DNA of 64,000 nt from Mesonia ostreae (GTDB lineage: Bacteria; Bacteroidota; Bacteroidia; Flavobacteriales; Flavobacteriaceae): assembly GCF_031845265.1 (NCBI RefSeq), contig NZ_JAVRBG010000009.1, positions 109,625 through 173,624 of the forward strand, written 5' to 3'. Both the position numbers and the translations under genes were made by a program. Shown here one piece after another: positions 1 through 8,453 of the stretch. Below the pieces are notes generated by a model, which had not been told where the DNA came from, made no database searches, and saw only the letters and a list, made by a program, of their open reading frames with translations. The stretch's first letter is position 1, and every line of letters begins with the position of its first letter.

Positions 1-102
1 GCTGAAGTGATAGATGAGCATTATAAAGCAATTAGACCCTTTTTTGATTATATGAGCGAAATTTTGACGACAGATTTAAACGGACGTTCTTTAATAGATT
101 AG
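1..102 (+). CDS. C-terminal end of an unidentified protein (truncated by window edge)
   Basis: An open frame enters from the left edge and ends at TAG 100-102, giving 33 residues that finish in ...LNGRSLID. The segment is hydrophilic with aromatic and acidic residues and carries no motif I recognise. The next gene starts 4 bases after the stop, so the two are probably co-transcribed. The reading frame is inferred from being open to the edge and from the tight junction. Confidence 0.5.
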   Translation, partial: AEVIDEHYKAIRPFFDYMSEILTTDLNGRSLID

Positions 103-106
103 AAAT

Positions 107-889
107 ATGCAGCGTAAAAAGTTTTTTTATCTTATTGAATTGCAATATTTAGGTTTTCGTTATCACGGTTGGCAAAAACAACCCGATGTGTTAACCGTGG
201 AAAAAATGGTAGAACGAACGCTTTCCTATATTCTCGACCGCAAAAGATTTAAAGTCATCGCTGCTGGAAGAACCGATGCAAAAGTATCTGTTAATCAAAC
301 CTATATAGAATTATTTCTAGAGGAAACGCCGCTAGATTTAGAAGATTTTTTTACATTACTCAATCAAAACTTACCTCAGGATGTAAGAGCATTAAGCATA
401 AAAGAAACCGATGCTAAATTTAATATCATTCAGCATCCTAAAGTAAAGGAATACATTTATTTGTTTAGCTACGGAGAGAAATTTCATCCTTTTTGCGCTC
501 CGTTTATGATTCACATTTCAGAAGAATTAAATATTGCTGAAATGAAAAAAGCAGCTCAGCTCTTTGAAGGCGAGCACGATTTTAGGTCGTATTGCTACAA
601 ACCTACACCTAAAACGGAAACACGTGGAACTATCATTCATTGCGAATTGAAAGATAACACCTTGTATACGGCTAATTTTTTCCCAGAAAAAAGCTATATG
701 CTTCAAGTGAAAGGAGAAGGTTTTAAGCGACATCAAATACGCTTGATGATGGGCGTGCTTTTAGATATAGGGAAGGGGAAAATTGATCTAGAATTCATCA
801 AGCGCACTTTAGATCCAAAGGAAGATATTAAGTTAGAGCATATTGCTCAAGCTTCAGGATTAATGCTGCATCATGTGACTTTAAAGTAA
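107..889 (+). CDS. TruA-family pseudouridine synthase (divergent paralogue)
   Basis: 260 residues, the usual length of TruA, the enzyme that isomerises uridines in the tRNA anticodon arm. The catalytic motif is visible as GRTDAKV with the nucleophilic Asp at residue 57, preceded by the N-terminal FRYHGWQKQP segment matching the F.GWQ.Q stretch of the family. C-terminal features typical of the fold follow: FRSYC at mid-protein and FKRHQIRLMMG near residue 210. The classical TruA motif reads GRTDAGVHA; here G and H are replaced by K and S, so this may be a second, specialised TruA-like enzyme rather than the housekeeping copy. It lies 4 bases after the preceding gene and 4 bases before the TVP38 gene. 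Confidence 0.8.
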   Translation: MQRKKFFYLIELQYLGFRYHGWQKQPDVLTVEKMVERTLSYILDRKRFKVIAAGRTDAKVSVNQTYIELFLEETPLDLEDFFTLLNQNLPQDVRALSIKETDAKFNIIQHPKVKEYIYLFSYGEKFHPFCAPFMIHISEELNIAEMKKAAQLFEGEHDFRSYCYKPTPKTETRGTIIHCELKDNTLYTANFFPEKSYMLQVKGEGFKRHQIRLMMGVLLDIGKGKIDLEFIKRTLDPKEDIKLEHIAQASGLMLHHVTLK

Positions 890-893
890 GCTT

Positions 894-1598
894 ATGGAAA
901 AACAAAAACTAATAAAAAATAGTTCATTAATTATTACAGCTGCTATTTTCGCTGTCCTAATTTTATTATATTTTTTCTATCCCAATTTTCAGCAAGGGTT
1001 TAATGAATTTTGGGAGGTTTTAATGACAGGTAATGAAGAAAAAATAGCCAATGAAATAAAAAGTTACGGTGCGTATGGAATTGCGATCATTATCTTATTT
1101 ATTATTTTGCAAATGTTTCTAATTATCTTTCCTTCTTGGCTCCCTATGATTGTTGCAGCCCTGGTGTACGGTATTTGGCCATCTATATTAATTTCTTCTA
1201 CAGGAGTTTTTCTGGCTTCTACATTGGGATACTTTATTGGAATACAGCTTAATGAGAACGCATTACAAAAATTTATAAGTGAAAAAATATATAAAAAACT
1301 AGAATATTGGGTTTCCAATTATGGGTTTTGGAGTGTGGTACTTTTTAGAATTTCTCCTTTTTTATCTAATGATGCGATTAGCATTATTGCCGGAGGATTG
1401 CAAATGAAATATGTAAAGTTTATTTCTGCCACCATGTTAGGCATTATTCCGCTTGCGACGGCTATTGCCTTTTTTGCTCAAGATATAAATACGCTAAAAA
1501 CAGGAATGTATTGGATTGGCGGAGCAGGAGTTCTTTTTTACGTAGCTTTTGTAATTATAGATCACAAAAAAAGAAAAAAACAAAATTCATCACAATAA
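894..1598 (+). CDS. TVP38/TMEM64 (SNARE-associated, DedA-like) membrane protein
   Basis: 234 residues with an N-terminal membrane helix (about 13-30), further helices around 58-100 and a hydrophobic C-terminal half ending in a basic tail. The central segment with LPMIVAALVYGIWPS, the Gly-rich helix STGVFLASTLGYFIG and the FRISPFLSNDAISIIAGG stretch is the hallmark of the TVP38/VTT (DedA-like) fold, an inner-membrane family linked to lipid scrambling or ion homeostasis. It starts 4 bases after the pseudouridine synthase stop and is the last gene before a repeat-bearing intergenic region. The exact substrate cannot be inferred. Confidence 0.82.
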   Translation: MEKQKLIKNSSLIITAAIFAVLILLYFFYPNFQQGFNEFWEVLMTGNEEKIANEIKSYGAYGIAIIILFIILQMFLIIFPSWLPMIVAALVYGIWPSILISSTGVFLASTLGYFIGIQLNENALQKFISEKIYKKLEYWVSNYGFWSVVLFRISPFLSNDAISIIAGGLQMKYVKFISATMLGIIPLATAIAFFAQDINTLKTGMYWIGGAGVLFYVAFVIIDHKKRKKQNSSQ

Positions 1599-1605
1599 AA
1601 CTGCA

Positions 1606-1761
1606 TATCCGTTTAGTTTCCAGTATAATCAAATAATAGTTTTAATGTCCTGTCGAGCGGAGTCGAGACGCTTTTGTTTAACCTTTCGACTAAAGCTTGT
1701 CTTGAGCGATAGTCGAAAGACTCAAGGTGACAAAAACTACTTTGAGGAATGAAAGCGGATA
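1606..1761 (+). repeat. MITE-like intergenic element, copy 1
   Basis: A 156-bp segment bounded by imperfect terminal inverted repeats: left TATCCGTTTAGTTTCC, right (reverse-complemented) TATCCGCTTTCATTCC. Inside it is a strong stem: CTTTCGACT at 1684-1692 pairs with AGTCGAAAG at 1711-1719. A second copy in opposite orientation lies at 12071-12229 and matches along the whole length, with about 30 bases around TTTAACCTTTCGACTAAAGC nearly unchanged. No coding capacity. It sits between the convergent TVP38 and corA genes and may also terminate transcription. Confidence 0.8.
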
Positions 1762-1798
1762 AACACCAATAAAGTAATTTTCTTGGTGACACAGCTTT

Positions 1799-2881
1799 TT
1801 ATAGCCACTTTTTTCGCTTAAAATACCATAACATCATAAAAAAAAGAAAAAGCATTACTCCCCAAACATAAAAATAGGAATATTTAAAATGTAGCTCCGG
1901 CATATAATCAAAATTCATCCCATAAACGCCTGCAATAAAGGTTAGCGGAATAAAAATACTAGCCATAATAGTTAGTACCTTCATCACCTCATTCATTTTA
2001 TTGCTAATCGTAGTCATATACATATCCATAAGTCCCCACGTCATCTCTCTATAAACTTCAATATTTTCAGAAACTTGAATAATGTGGTCATATAAATCTC
2101 TTAAATAATGATGTGTTTTTTCGTGAATAAGAGGATGTTCTCCTTTTTCTAAACGATTAATGACCTCTCTTAAAGGATATATCGCCTTACGTATTCTAAT
2201 TATTTCTCGCTTTAATTCTTGAATATCTTGGGTAATATTTTCATCTGGGTTTTCTAGAAAAAGACTATCCTCTAAGGTTTCAATCTTATCGCCCATCGTT
2301 TCAATAATGACAAAATAATTATCTATAATGGCATCTAAAACCGCATAAGCAAGATAATCTGCGCCAGAGTTTCGTATTCTTCCTTTAGAATTTTTAATAT
2401 GGTCTCTTAGTCCGTCAAACACATCGCCATCAGCCTCTTGGAAGGTAAGTATATATTTATTGCCCATCACAATACTAATGTGCTCTTTCACCAATTCACC
2501 AGCATCGGTATAATACAGCATTTTTAGCACAATAAAAATATAGTTCTCATATTCATCAATTTTAGGGCGTTGTTGCGTGTTTACAATATCCTCAAGAATT
2601 AAAGGATGTAACTTATAAAACTTTCCCAATTGTTCAATTTCTTTGATAGTATTTAGGCCGTTAACGTTAATCCACGTTACGTTTTCAGACTCCTTGTATG
2701 GAAATACTTCTTTTACATCATTTGTATATTTTACTTGATGACTCTCTTTATTGTAATCTATAATTTCTAAAGAGGTAGAAAGGTTTTCTTTGCTTCCTAC
2801 ATAGACTACTTGCCCAGGAACCTGATTAAAGGATGTATTTTTTACCTTTACTCTTCTATGCTTCTTTTTTCTTTTGCTCAT
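1799..2881 (-). CDS. corA: CorA-type magnesium/cobalt transporter
   Basis: 360 residues. The long soluble N-terminal domain is followed by two C-terminal membrane helices; the CorA signature GMN sits at residues 321-323 (YGMNFDYMPEL) at the end of the first helix, and the protein ends in the basic KRKKWL cap. The cytoplasmic domain contains the typical LHPLILEDI segment. Homopentameric CorA conducts Mg2+ (and Co2+) across the inner membrane. The N-terminus is strongly basic (SKRKKKHRRVKVK). It begins 3 bases after the stop of the upstream gene on the same strand, so the two form an operon. Confidence 0.95.
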   Translation of the reverse strand: MSKRKKKHRRVKVKNTSFNQVPGQVVYVGSKENLSTSLEIIDYNKESHQVKYTNDVKEVFPYKESENVTWINVNGLNTIKEIEQLGKFYKLHPLILEDIVNTQQRPKIDEYENYIFIVLKMLYYTDAGELVKEHISIVMGNKYILTFQEADGDVFDGLRDHIKNSKGRIRNSGADYLAYAVLDAIIDNYFVIIETMGDKIETLEDSLFLENPDENITQDIQELKREIIRIRKAIYPLREVINRLEKGEHPLIHEKTHHYLRDLYDHIIQVSENIEVYREMTWGLMDMYMTTISNKMNEVMKVLTIMASIFIPLTFIAGVYGMNFDYMPELHFKYSYFYVWGVMLFLFFMMLWYFKRKKWL

Positions 2882-2884
2882 GTC

Positions 2885-3298
2885 TTAGTTTGGGATAGGA
2901 GAGGGCTCTAATAATTGTAAGCTATCCATTAAACGTTTTTTTACCATATTCATCATGCGTTTGTTCAATGCTGAAGAATTTTGAATATATATTTCATATT
3001 CTTCCGTAGTAAATTGTCCAATGATCATTCCCTTTACGCTATTTCTAAATTTAGTATCTTTTTGAATGGCATTCTCAATGTAGGTAATTCTTTTGTCTAA
3101 AGAGAGTTGAGAAAATACAATTTTATGTTTCTGAATGTAATTTTTAAACACTGCTATAAGTAAATCATGCTGCAATTTAATTACAGGTCTGAGTGTTTTA
3201 TTCTGAAATTTTTCATCGAAAGACATATTTTCTCGAAGTTGAATCCCTTCAATCACTGGTCTTATTTCTAGTAGGTCTTTATTTCTTTGCATCATCAT
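2885..3298 (-). CDS. Conserved hypothetical protein of Flavobacteriia (often auto-labelled glyoxalase)
   Basis: 137 residues, soluble, alpha-rich, with the conserved-looking segments LEIRPVIEGI, KFQNKTLRPVIKLQHDLL and a C-terminal MVKKRLMDSL. I recognise the pattern as a family frequent in Flavobacteriia that automatic pipelines call glyoxalase; I see no vicinal-oxygen-chelate metal ligands supporting that name. Three consecutive ATG codons at 3290-3298 make the exact start ambiguous by up to two residues. Co-transcribed with corA (3-base gap). Confidence 0.7.
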   Translation of the reverse strand: MMMQRNKDLLEIRPVIEGIQLRENMSFDEKFQNKTLRPVIKLQHDLLIAVFKNYIQKHKIVFSQLSLDKRITYIENAIQKDTKFRNSVKGMIIGQFTTEEYEIYIQNSSALNKRMMNMVKKRLMDSLQLLEPSPIPN

Positions 3299-3463
3299 AC
3301 ATAGATTTTTATGAAAGATACAAATTCATATATTTTCTATATGTTAAATTAAGGAGGGCTTATTGAATTCTTTTTCACAAAATCTTAATAGTTAAAGTCA
3401 TCTTAATAGAATCACGTTCTAGCGCACTATTCTTATTTTTATGGAGAATGAATTTATACAAAT

Positions 3464-4816
3464 ATGATCAAATCTATCAATCCATATACGAACGAAATTA
3501 TTGAAAAATTTAAACAAGACTCAAAGAGTAGCGTCAGCAAAAAAATAAAATTAGCAGATAAAACTTTTCAAACTTGGAGTAAAACGGATTATGCCCGAAA
3601 AAAGACTTTAATGCTTCAATTGGCAAAGGAATTAAAGAAAAATAAGAACGAATATGCGCTTGCCATTACCAAAGAGATGGGGAAACCTATATCTCAAGCG
3701 ATTTCCGAAATAGAAAAATGCGCTTGGGTTTGTGAATATTATGCTACTAATGCCAAATCTCAATTAAAGCCTCTAGAGATAGAAACTGATGCCAAAAAAT
3801 CTTATGTACGGTTTGATCCTATTGGAGCTGTTTTAGCGGTAATGCCTTGGAATTACCCGTTTTGGCAGGTATTTAGATTTGCAGTACCTTCATTAATGGC
3901 TGGAAACGTATGCCTTCTTAAACACGCTACTAATGTGATGCGCAGTGCAGAAAATATACAACAAGCTTTTATTAATGCAGGTTTCCCAGAAGGTTGCTTT
4001 CAAAATTTAATCATTAAAAGTGGTAAAGTTGAAGATGTAATTAGAAATAAAAGGGTGAAAGCAGTCACACTTACGGGAAGCAAAGCTGCAGGGAGCTCTG
4101 TAGCTTCTATTGCTGCGGAAGAAATTAAAAAATCGGTTTTAGAGTTGGGAGGTAGCAATGCCTTAGTCGTTTTTGAAGATGCTAAAATAGAGGAAACCGT
4201 TAAAACTTGTGTGCAGGCAAGATTTCAAAATACAGGACAAAGTTGTATTGCAGGAAAAAGATTACTGATTCATGAATCTATTTATTTAGAATTTATAGAA
4301 CGCTTTATTACGGAAGTACGCGAACTTAAAAGCGGAAATCCAGAAGATGAAGATACGTTTATTGGGGTTATGGCTTCTGAAAAACTTGCTAAAGAATTAG
4401 AAGCGCAATTGACTTCTTCCGTAGAGAAAGGCGCCAAAATCATTTTGGGAGGAAAACGCAGCAAAGCGTATTTTGAGCCTACTGTAGTGATAAATGTACA
4501 TAAAAAATCACCTCTTTTTGAAGAAGAAACTTTTGGTCCCGTAATGGCAGTAACCTCTTTTAAAACCGATATGGCAGCTTTAGATTTAATTAACCGCTCT
4601 AAGCTTGGACTCGGGGTTTCCCTTTTTACAGAAGATTTAGAAAGAGCAAAAGCTATGATTCCACAAATTGAAGACGGAGCCGTATTTATAAATGAAATGG
4701 TAAAAAGCGATCCGCGTTTGCCTTTCGGCGGAACAAAAGAATCTGGTTTTGGCCGGGAGTTATCTTCTTTTGGTATTCATGAATTTGTCAATAAGAAAAC
4801 GGTTTATATAAAATAG
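3464..4816 (+). CDS. NAD(P)-dependent succinate-semialdehyde dehydrogenase family (aldehyde dehydrogenase)
   Basis: 450 residues covering a complete aldehyde dehydrogenase. Visible elements are the NAD-binding PWNYPFWQVFR segment, the general-base Glu in LELGGSNA, and the catalytic Cys261 in TGQSCIAGKR, followed by EETFGPVMAV and the C-terminal LPFGGTKESGFGREL. The absence of an N-terminal extension and the TGQSCIA motif place it nearer to SSADH than to other ALDHs. SSADH oxidises succinate semialdehyde to succinate. A paralogue lies at 30835-32214. The gene appears monocistronic; the next gene is tRNA-Arg. Confidence 0.85.
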   Translation: MIKSINPYTNEIIEKFKQDSKSSVSKKIKLADKTFQTWSKTDYARKKTLMLQLAKELKKNKNEYALAITKEMGKPISQAISEIEKCAWVCEYYATNAKSQLKPLEIETDAKKSYVRFDPIGAVLAVMPWNYPFWQVFRFAVPSLMAGNVCLLKHATNVMRSAENIQQAFINAGFPEGCFQNLIIKSGKVEDVIRNKRVKAVTLTGSKAAGSSVASIAAEEIKKSVLELGGSNALVVFEDAKIEETVKTCVQARFQNTGQSCIAGKRLLIHESIYLEFIERFITEVRELKSGNPEDEDTFIGVMASEKLAKELEAQLTSSVEKGAKIILGGKRSKAYFEPTVVINVHKKSPLFEEETFGPVMAVTSFKTDMAALDLINRSKLGLGVSLFTEDLERAKAMIPQIEDGAVFINEMVKSDPRLPFGGTKESGFGRELSSFGIHEFVNKKTVYIK

Positions 4817-4886
4817 GTATTCTAACTGATTCTTAGCAGGTTAAATAAGAATGTTCATTTTTATTAAAATTAAGGCATTTAAAAGC

Positions 4887-4916
4887 TTGATTTTTTTAAA
4901 ACAATTAATATATTTG
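4887..4916 (+). promoter_or_regulatory. Bacteroidetes-type promoter for tRNA-Arg
   Basis: TTG at 4887-4889, a 19-base spacer, and TATATTTG at 4909-4916, matching the Bacteroidetes consensus TTG / TAnnTTTG. Transcription would start about 10-13 bases upstream of the mature tRNA 5' end. Confidence 0.7.
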
Positions 4917-4935
4917 CACCGCTTTAACGCATAAG

Positions 4936-5009
4936 GGTTGCATAGCTCAGTTGGATAGAGCACCTGCCTTCTAAGCAGGCGGTCCCAGGTTCGAATCCTG
5001 GTGCAATCA
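4936..5009 (+). tRNA. tRNA-Arg (anticodon TCT)
   Basis: 74 nt cloverleaf. The acceptor stem GGTTGCA pairs with TGCAATC (one G-U); the D arm contains AGCTCAGTTGGATAGAGC; the anticodon stem CCTGC/GCAGG encloses loop CTTCTAA with anticodon TCT at 4970-4972; the T arm is CCAGG TTCGAAT CCTGG. The discriminator base is A5009 and CCA is not encoded. It reads AGA codons, which are common in this AT-rich genome. Confidence 0.96.
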
Positions 5010-5022
5010 CTTATTAAATTTA

Positions 5023-5056
5023 AAACCTCTTGTTTTTCAAGAGGTTTTTTGTTTTT
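5023..5056 (+). terminator. Rho-independent terminator after tRNA-Arg
   Basis: Stem AAACCTCTTG (5023-5032) with CAAGAGGTTT (5038-5047), loop TTTTT, followed by a T-rich tail. It directly follows the tRNA. Confidence 0.85.
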
Positions 5057-5192
5057 AAAATGTTTTATAATTTACATTAATAGAATAGATTCTAAAAATG
5101 GTATAGTTTTACTATTTCTCATAGATTTTGTAATAATATAAGTAGTTTTTTAACATACAAAATACCGAATTGAACCGATAGAAAGGAATTAG

Positions 5193-6071
5193 ATGGGAAG
5201 AAAAAAACCTTACGATAAAGTACCAACTTACGACAAAATGCTAATTCCGACAGTATAAGCACTTAAGGAGTTGGGAGGTTCTGGTTCAATTGATGAAATT
5301 AATGAAGAGGTATATAAAGTTGCTGGATATAACGAAGAGATTCTAGAAATACCACAGGACGAAAATGGCGTACAGACCAAAGTAGAATATCGTTTAGCTT
5401 GGGCAGGAACATATTTAAAAAAATTCGGAATACTTGATAATTCTTCTCGTGGAGTTTGGGCATTGGTAGATAACGAAATCGAGCCAAATAAATTAAATTC
5501 CGATAAAATTGTAAAATTTGTTCGAGAAAAAACACGAAAATCAAAAACAGACAAGCCAACAAGTTCAAAATTAAAAAATGAGGAAGTTGAGGATGAAATA
5601 GAAGATAAAATTGATTGGAAAGAAAACTTAATATCCGTACTGCTTACAATTGATCCCTCTGCATTTGAGCGATTATGCCAAAGACTTCTAAGAGAAAGTG
5701 GATTTTTCCAAGTCGAAGTTACTGGTAAATCTGGAGATGGAGGAATTGATGGAAAAGGAATTGTTCGCATTAACGGATTTTTGAGTTTTCACGTCTTTTT
5801 TCAATCAAAGAGATATAAAGGTTCAGTCAGTTCTGGCGATGTCAGAGATTTTAGAGGAGCAATGCAAGGTCGTGCAGATAAAGGATTGTTCATCACAACA
5901 GGAAATTTTACGAGAGAAGGTGTTAAAGAAGCTGCGCGCGATGGTGCCCCACCGATTGATTTAATTGATGGCGAGCAACTTTGCGAAAAGCTCAAAGAAT
6001 TAAAATTAGGAGTTGAAACTGAATTTATTGAGGAAGTTATAATAAATCCGGAATGGTTTGATAAGATTTAA
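5193..6071 (+). pseudogene. mrr: Mrr-family restriction endonuclease interrupted by an in-frame TAA
   Basis: The frame opens at ATG 5193 with MGRKKPYDKVPTYDKMLIPTV, meets TAA at 5256-5258 (codon 22), and continues without shift as ALKELGGSGSIDEI to 6071. Together the two parts make one 292-codon Mrr protein: an N-terminal winged-helix domain (about residues 10-95, with the WAGTYLKKFGIL segment) and a C-terminal PD-(D/E)XK nuclease domain whose core is SGDGGIDGKG followed by FQSKRYKG. Mrr proteins cleave modified DNA. A TTG at 5271 could restart translation but would remove the first strand of the DNA-recognition domain. At this position relatives commonly have Gln or Lys, both one substitution from TAA. 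It stands alone directly after tRNA-Arg, a typical place for an acquired defence gene. Confidence 0.8.
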
Positions 6072-6472
6072 GTAGCGTATTACTTAGCATAACCAAGTAC
6101 TCCGTCAGTACAAGTATTTCATTAGTAAAAGAGTTAAAACACTCCCTCCATTTTTTTCAAGAAAATTTATTTAAATACATCCTATAATAATCTCGAATTT
6201 GCATTAGTGAATACGTTGCTAAGTATTATAGTTTATTGATCATAAATTACTATACTATACGAAGTCGAGCTTAAACGCAAAACTTGTAGGAAATTCAAAA
6301 TTAGATATTATTTCTTATTTTATGTATAGTTATTATTCCCAGTAAAATATTTAAATCTTGTTATTTTAGATACTTGATTTGTTAGAACGATATAAAATAT
6401 TCTCCGTTTAAACTTTCTCAATAACTCGTGCAAATACTGTATTTTCACGAAATGGATTAGAACTTCAACAGC
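6072..6472. other. Intergenic region without recognisable gene
   Basis: About 400 bases of AT-rich sequence between the broken mrr and the MscS gene. I see no open frame with coding character and no clear hairpin. A promoter for the MscS gene presumably lies at its right end, but no good TAnnTTTG match is present. Confidence 0.5.
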
Positions 6473-7405
6473 ATGAAATATAGAAATAGAGAAAAAAATA
6501 AAAAATGGATTGTAATTTATGCCATTATTGCGGTCGTCTTATTTGTTGTATATTATTTACTAAACTTAGAGGTACTAGACGCTTATGATAAGTATATACC
6601 CTTTTTGAAAAAATTTACTTTAAGTTTAATCTTAATTTCCATCATCTTTATGATTAGTAAAATCGTAGGGAGAATTGTGAATAATCAAAATCATCTTGAA
6701 GGAGATCGGTATAATCTTTTGCGAATTATACGTTTTATTTCTATTGTTCTTAGTCTCATTGTCGTGACTTCTTTCTTGTTTCAAAATCTATTGGCCGCCG
6801 CTGCGACATTAGGTTTATTTTCTCTTATTTTGGGTTTTGCTTTGCAGGCTCCCATTACTTCTTTTATAGCTTGGGTGTATCTAATATTCCGACGCTCTTA
6901 TTTGGTAGGAGATCGTATTCAAATAAAAGGATTTCGTGGAGATGTTTTAGAAATCAGCTATTTAGATACTTCCATTTTGGAGTGTAGTGGAGACTATTTA
7001 GGAAACGATAGAAAAAGTGGTAGAACCATTAGATTTCCAAACAGTCTTATTTTAAAAGAGGAAATAACAAATTATTCTGGCCCAGATGTTCCCTTCATTT
7101 GGAATGAAACTCCGCTTCAAATTGCTTTTACAAGTGATTTGCAGTTTGTGGAAGATTGTCTTTTAACTGTTTGTCTTGATGATTTTAAAGAACGTTATCC
7201 CCAGTTGGATGCGCAAAAGAAAAATGAATGGGAACCCGCGGTGTATTTCAGAATAAATTCTTATGCTTGGATGGAAGCGGTGATATCTTATCCTGTGGAG
7301 CCATTAGATACGACGGGACGTAGAAATCGTATTTTAAAAAATGCACTGCCTAAATTAAACGGTGCCCCAGATAAAGTTCAATTTCCTGAAGGCTCTTTCC
7401 GCTAA
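6473..7405 (+). CDS. MscS-family mechanosensitive ion channel
   Basis: 310 residues: three N-terminal membrane helices (about 13-32, 45-65, 83-106), then the pore-lining Ala/Gly-rich helix LLAAAATLGLFSLILGFALQ, and a cytoplasmic beta domain beginning VGDRIQIKGFRGDVLEISYLDT, which matches the MscS G.V..I pattern. RFPNSLIL is the family's PN.. segment. Such channels release osmolytes on hypo-osmotic shock from the inner membrane. No operon partner; the downstream genes run on the other strand. Confidence 0.88.
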   Translation: MKYRNREKNKKWIVIYAIIAVVLFVVYYLLNLEVLDAYDKYIPFLKKFTLSLILISIIFMISKIVGRIVNNQNHLEGDRYNLLRIIRFISIVLSLIVVTSFLFQNLLAAAATLGLFSLILGFALQAPITSFIAWVYLIFRRSYLVGDRIQIKGFRGDVLEISYLDTSILECSGDYLGNDRKSGRTIRFPNSLILKEEITNYSGPDVPFIWNETPLQIAFTSDLQFVEDCLLTVCLDDFKERYPQLDAQKKNEWEPAVYFRINSYAWMEAVISYPVEPLDTTGRRNRILKNALPKLNGAPDKVQFPEGSFR

Positions 7406-7561
7406 AAGAAAAATACGTTCAATTCGGCTTAAAATTTTAGTGGGATTACTTCCGTATAAAAATGAAATTCAGTAACTAATTTTTTTTACTAGAAATAGAG
7501 ATTGTTTAATACAATTAGAGAATCCTTACTTTTTATAAAAATCTGCATTTGTAAAGTGATT

Positions 7562-8288
7562 TTATTTTTTCTTCTCCATATTTTCATCTTCAATTTCTCT
7601 AGCTTTAGATAATGCACTTGCCACCAAACCTGCAGGAATGGTGACAATACCTACTCCTATTAAAAGCATAAAAAAAGTGAAGATTTTATCACCTACGGTA
7701 ATGGGGAAAACATCGCCATAACCTACAGTGGTTAAGGTTACAATTCCCCACCAAGCGCTATGTATGACCGAGGAAAAAACATCTGGTTGCGCTTCGTTTT
7801 CAAAATAATAAATTCCTGCTGAAGCTAAAAAAAGAAAAATAAGAGTCACAATTAAAAATAAAATCACTTCTTCTTTAACTAATTTTGCTGCAATATGAAA
7901 CCTAAAAAGCGCTTTATTATACCTATTAATTTTAGAGCCCTAAAACACTCTAAAATATCCTAAAAGCTACTTAATACTCTGAGATCGTAAACCTTGCTTA
8001 GCTAAAAAGGGAAAATCGCCAAAAAATCGATAATACCGTAAAAGCTTAAAATATAGCTAAATGGTTTCTTGGCAAAATAGATTCTTAGTAGATACTCTAG
8101 GCTAAAAATGAACACACAAAACATTTCAAATAATATAGCAAGGCTATGGTAGCGGCCGAATTATTATGTAATGTTTCAATGGTAAATGCCACAAGAGATA
8201 AGAGAATTAAAACCTGAATAAAATAGTCAAAGATTTTACCCTTTCTAGTAGGATTATCTTCAATAATCTCTCGTAATTTTTTTCTCAC
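7562..8288 (-). pseudogene. Decayed voltage-gated-type potassium channel
   Basis: Two fragments of one gene remain. The start (ATG at 8288) encodes an N-terminal cytoplasmic segment and helix S1 up to about 8097. Another frame (about 8160 to 8010) carries S2-S3 with FSLEYLLRIYFAKKPFSY and GIIDFLAIFPF. A third frame (7867 down to 7562) gives S5, the selectivity filter TVGYGD and S6. The joining stretch 7868-8010, where the S4 voltage sensor should be, holds several stops (TAG in all reading choices) and at least two frameshifts. Function is very likely lost, although the pore fragment alone (101 residues) is still open and could in principle be expressed. Confidence 0.8.
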
Positions 8289-8453
8289 TAATTGTGATTG
8301 AAGATTATAATGCAGAAAATAGATTTTTTCTGTTAAACCAAATGCAAATATACCTAAAATTCTTCTTTAGATAATTTTTTGACATGTATCCATGTAAAAA
8401 TAAACCATTATTATAGGTTCATTGTAATTTCTATTTTTTTGCAGAATTTATGA

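Noticed and set aside
4936..6071. tRNA-Arg followed by mrr as an integrated island with attachment sites
   Set aside because: No repeat of the tRNA 3' end was found downstream and no integrase is present, so there is no evidence of integration beyond the position itself.
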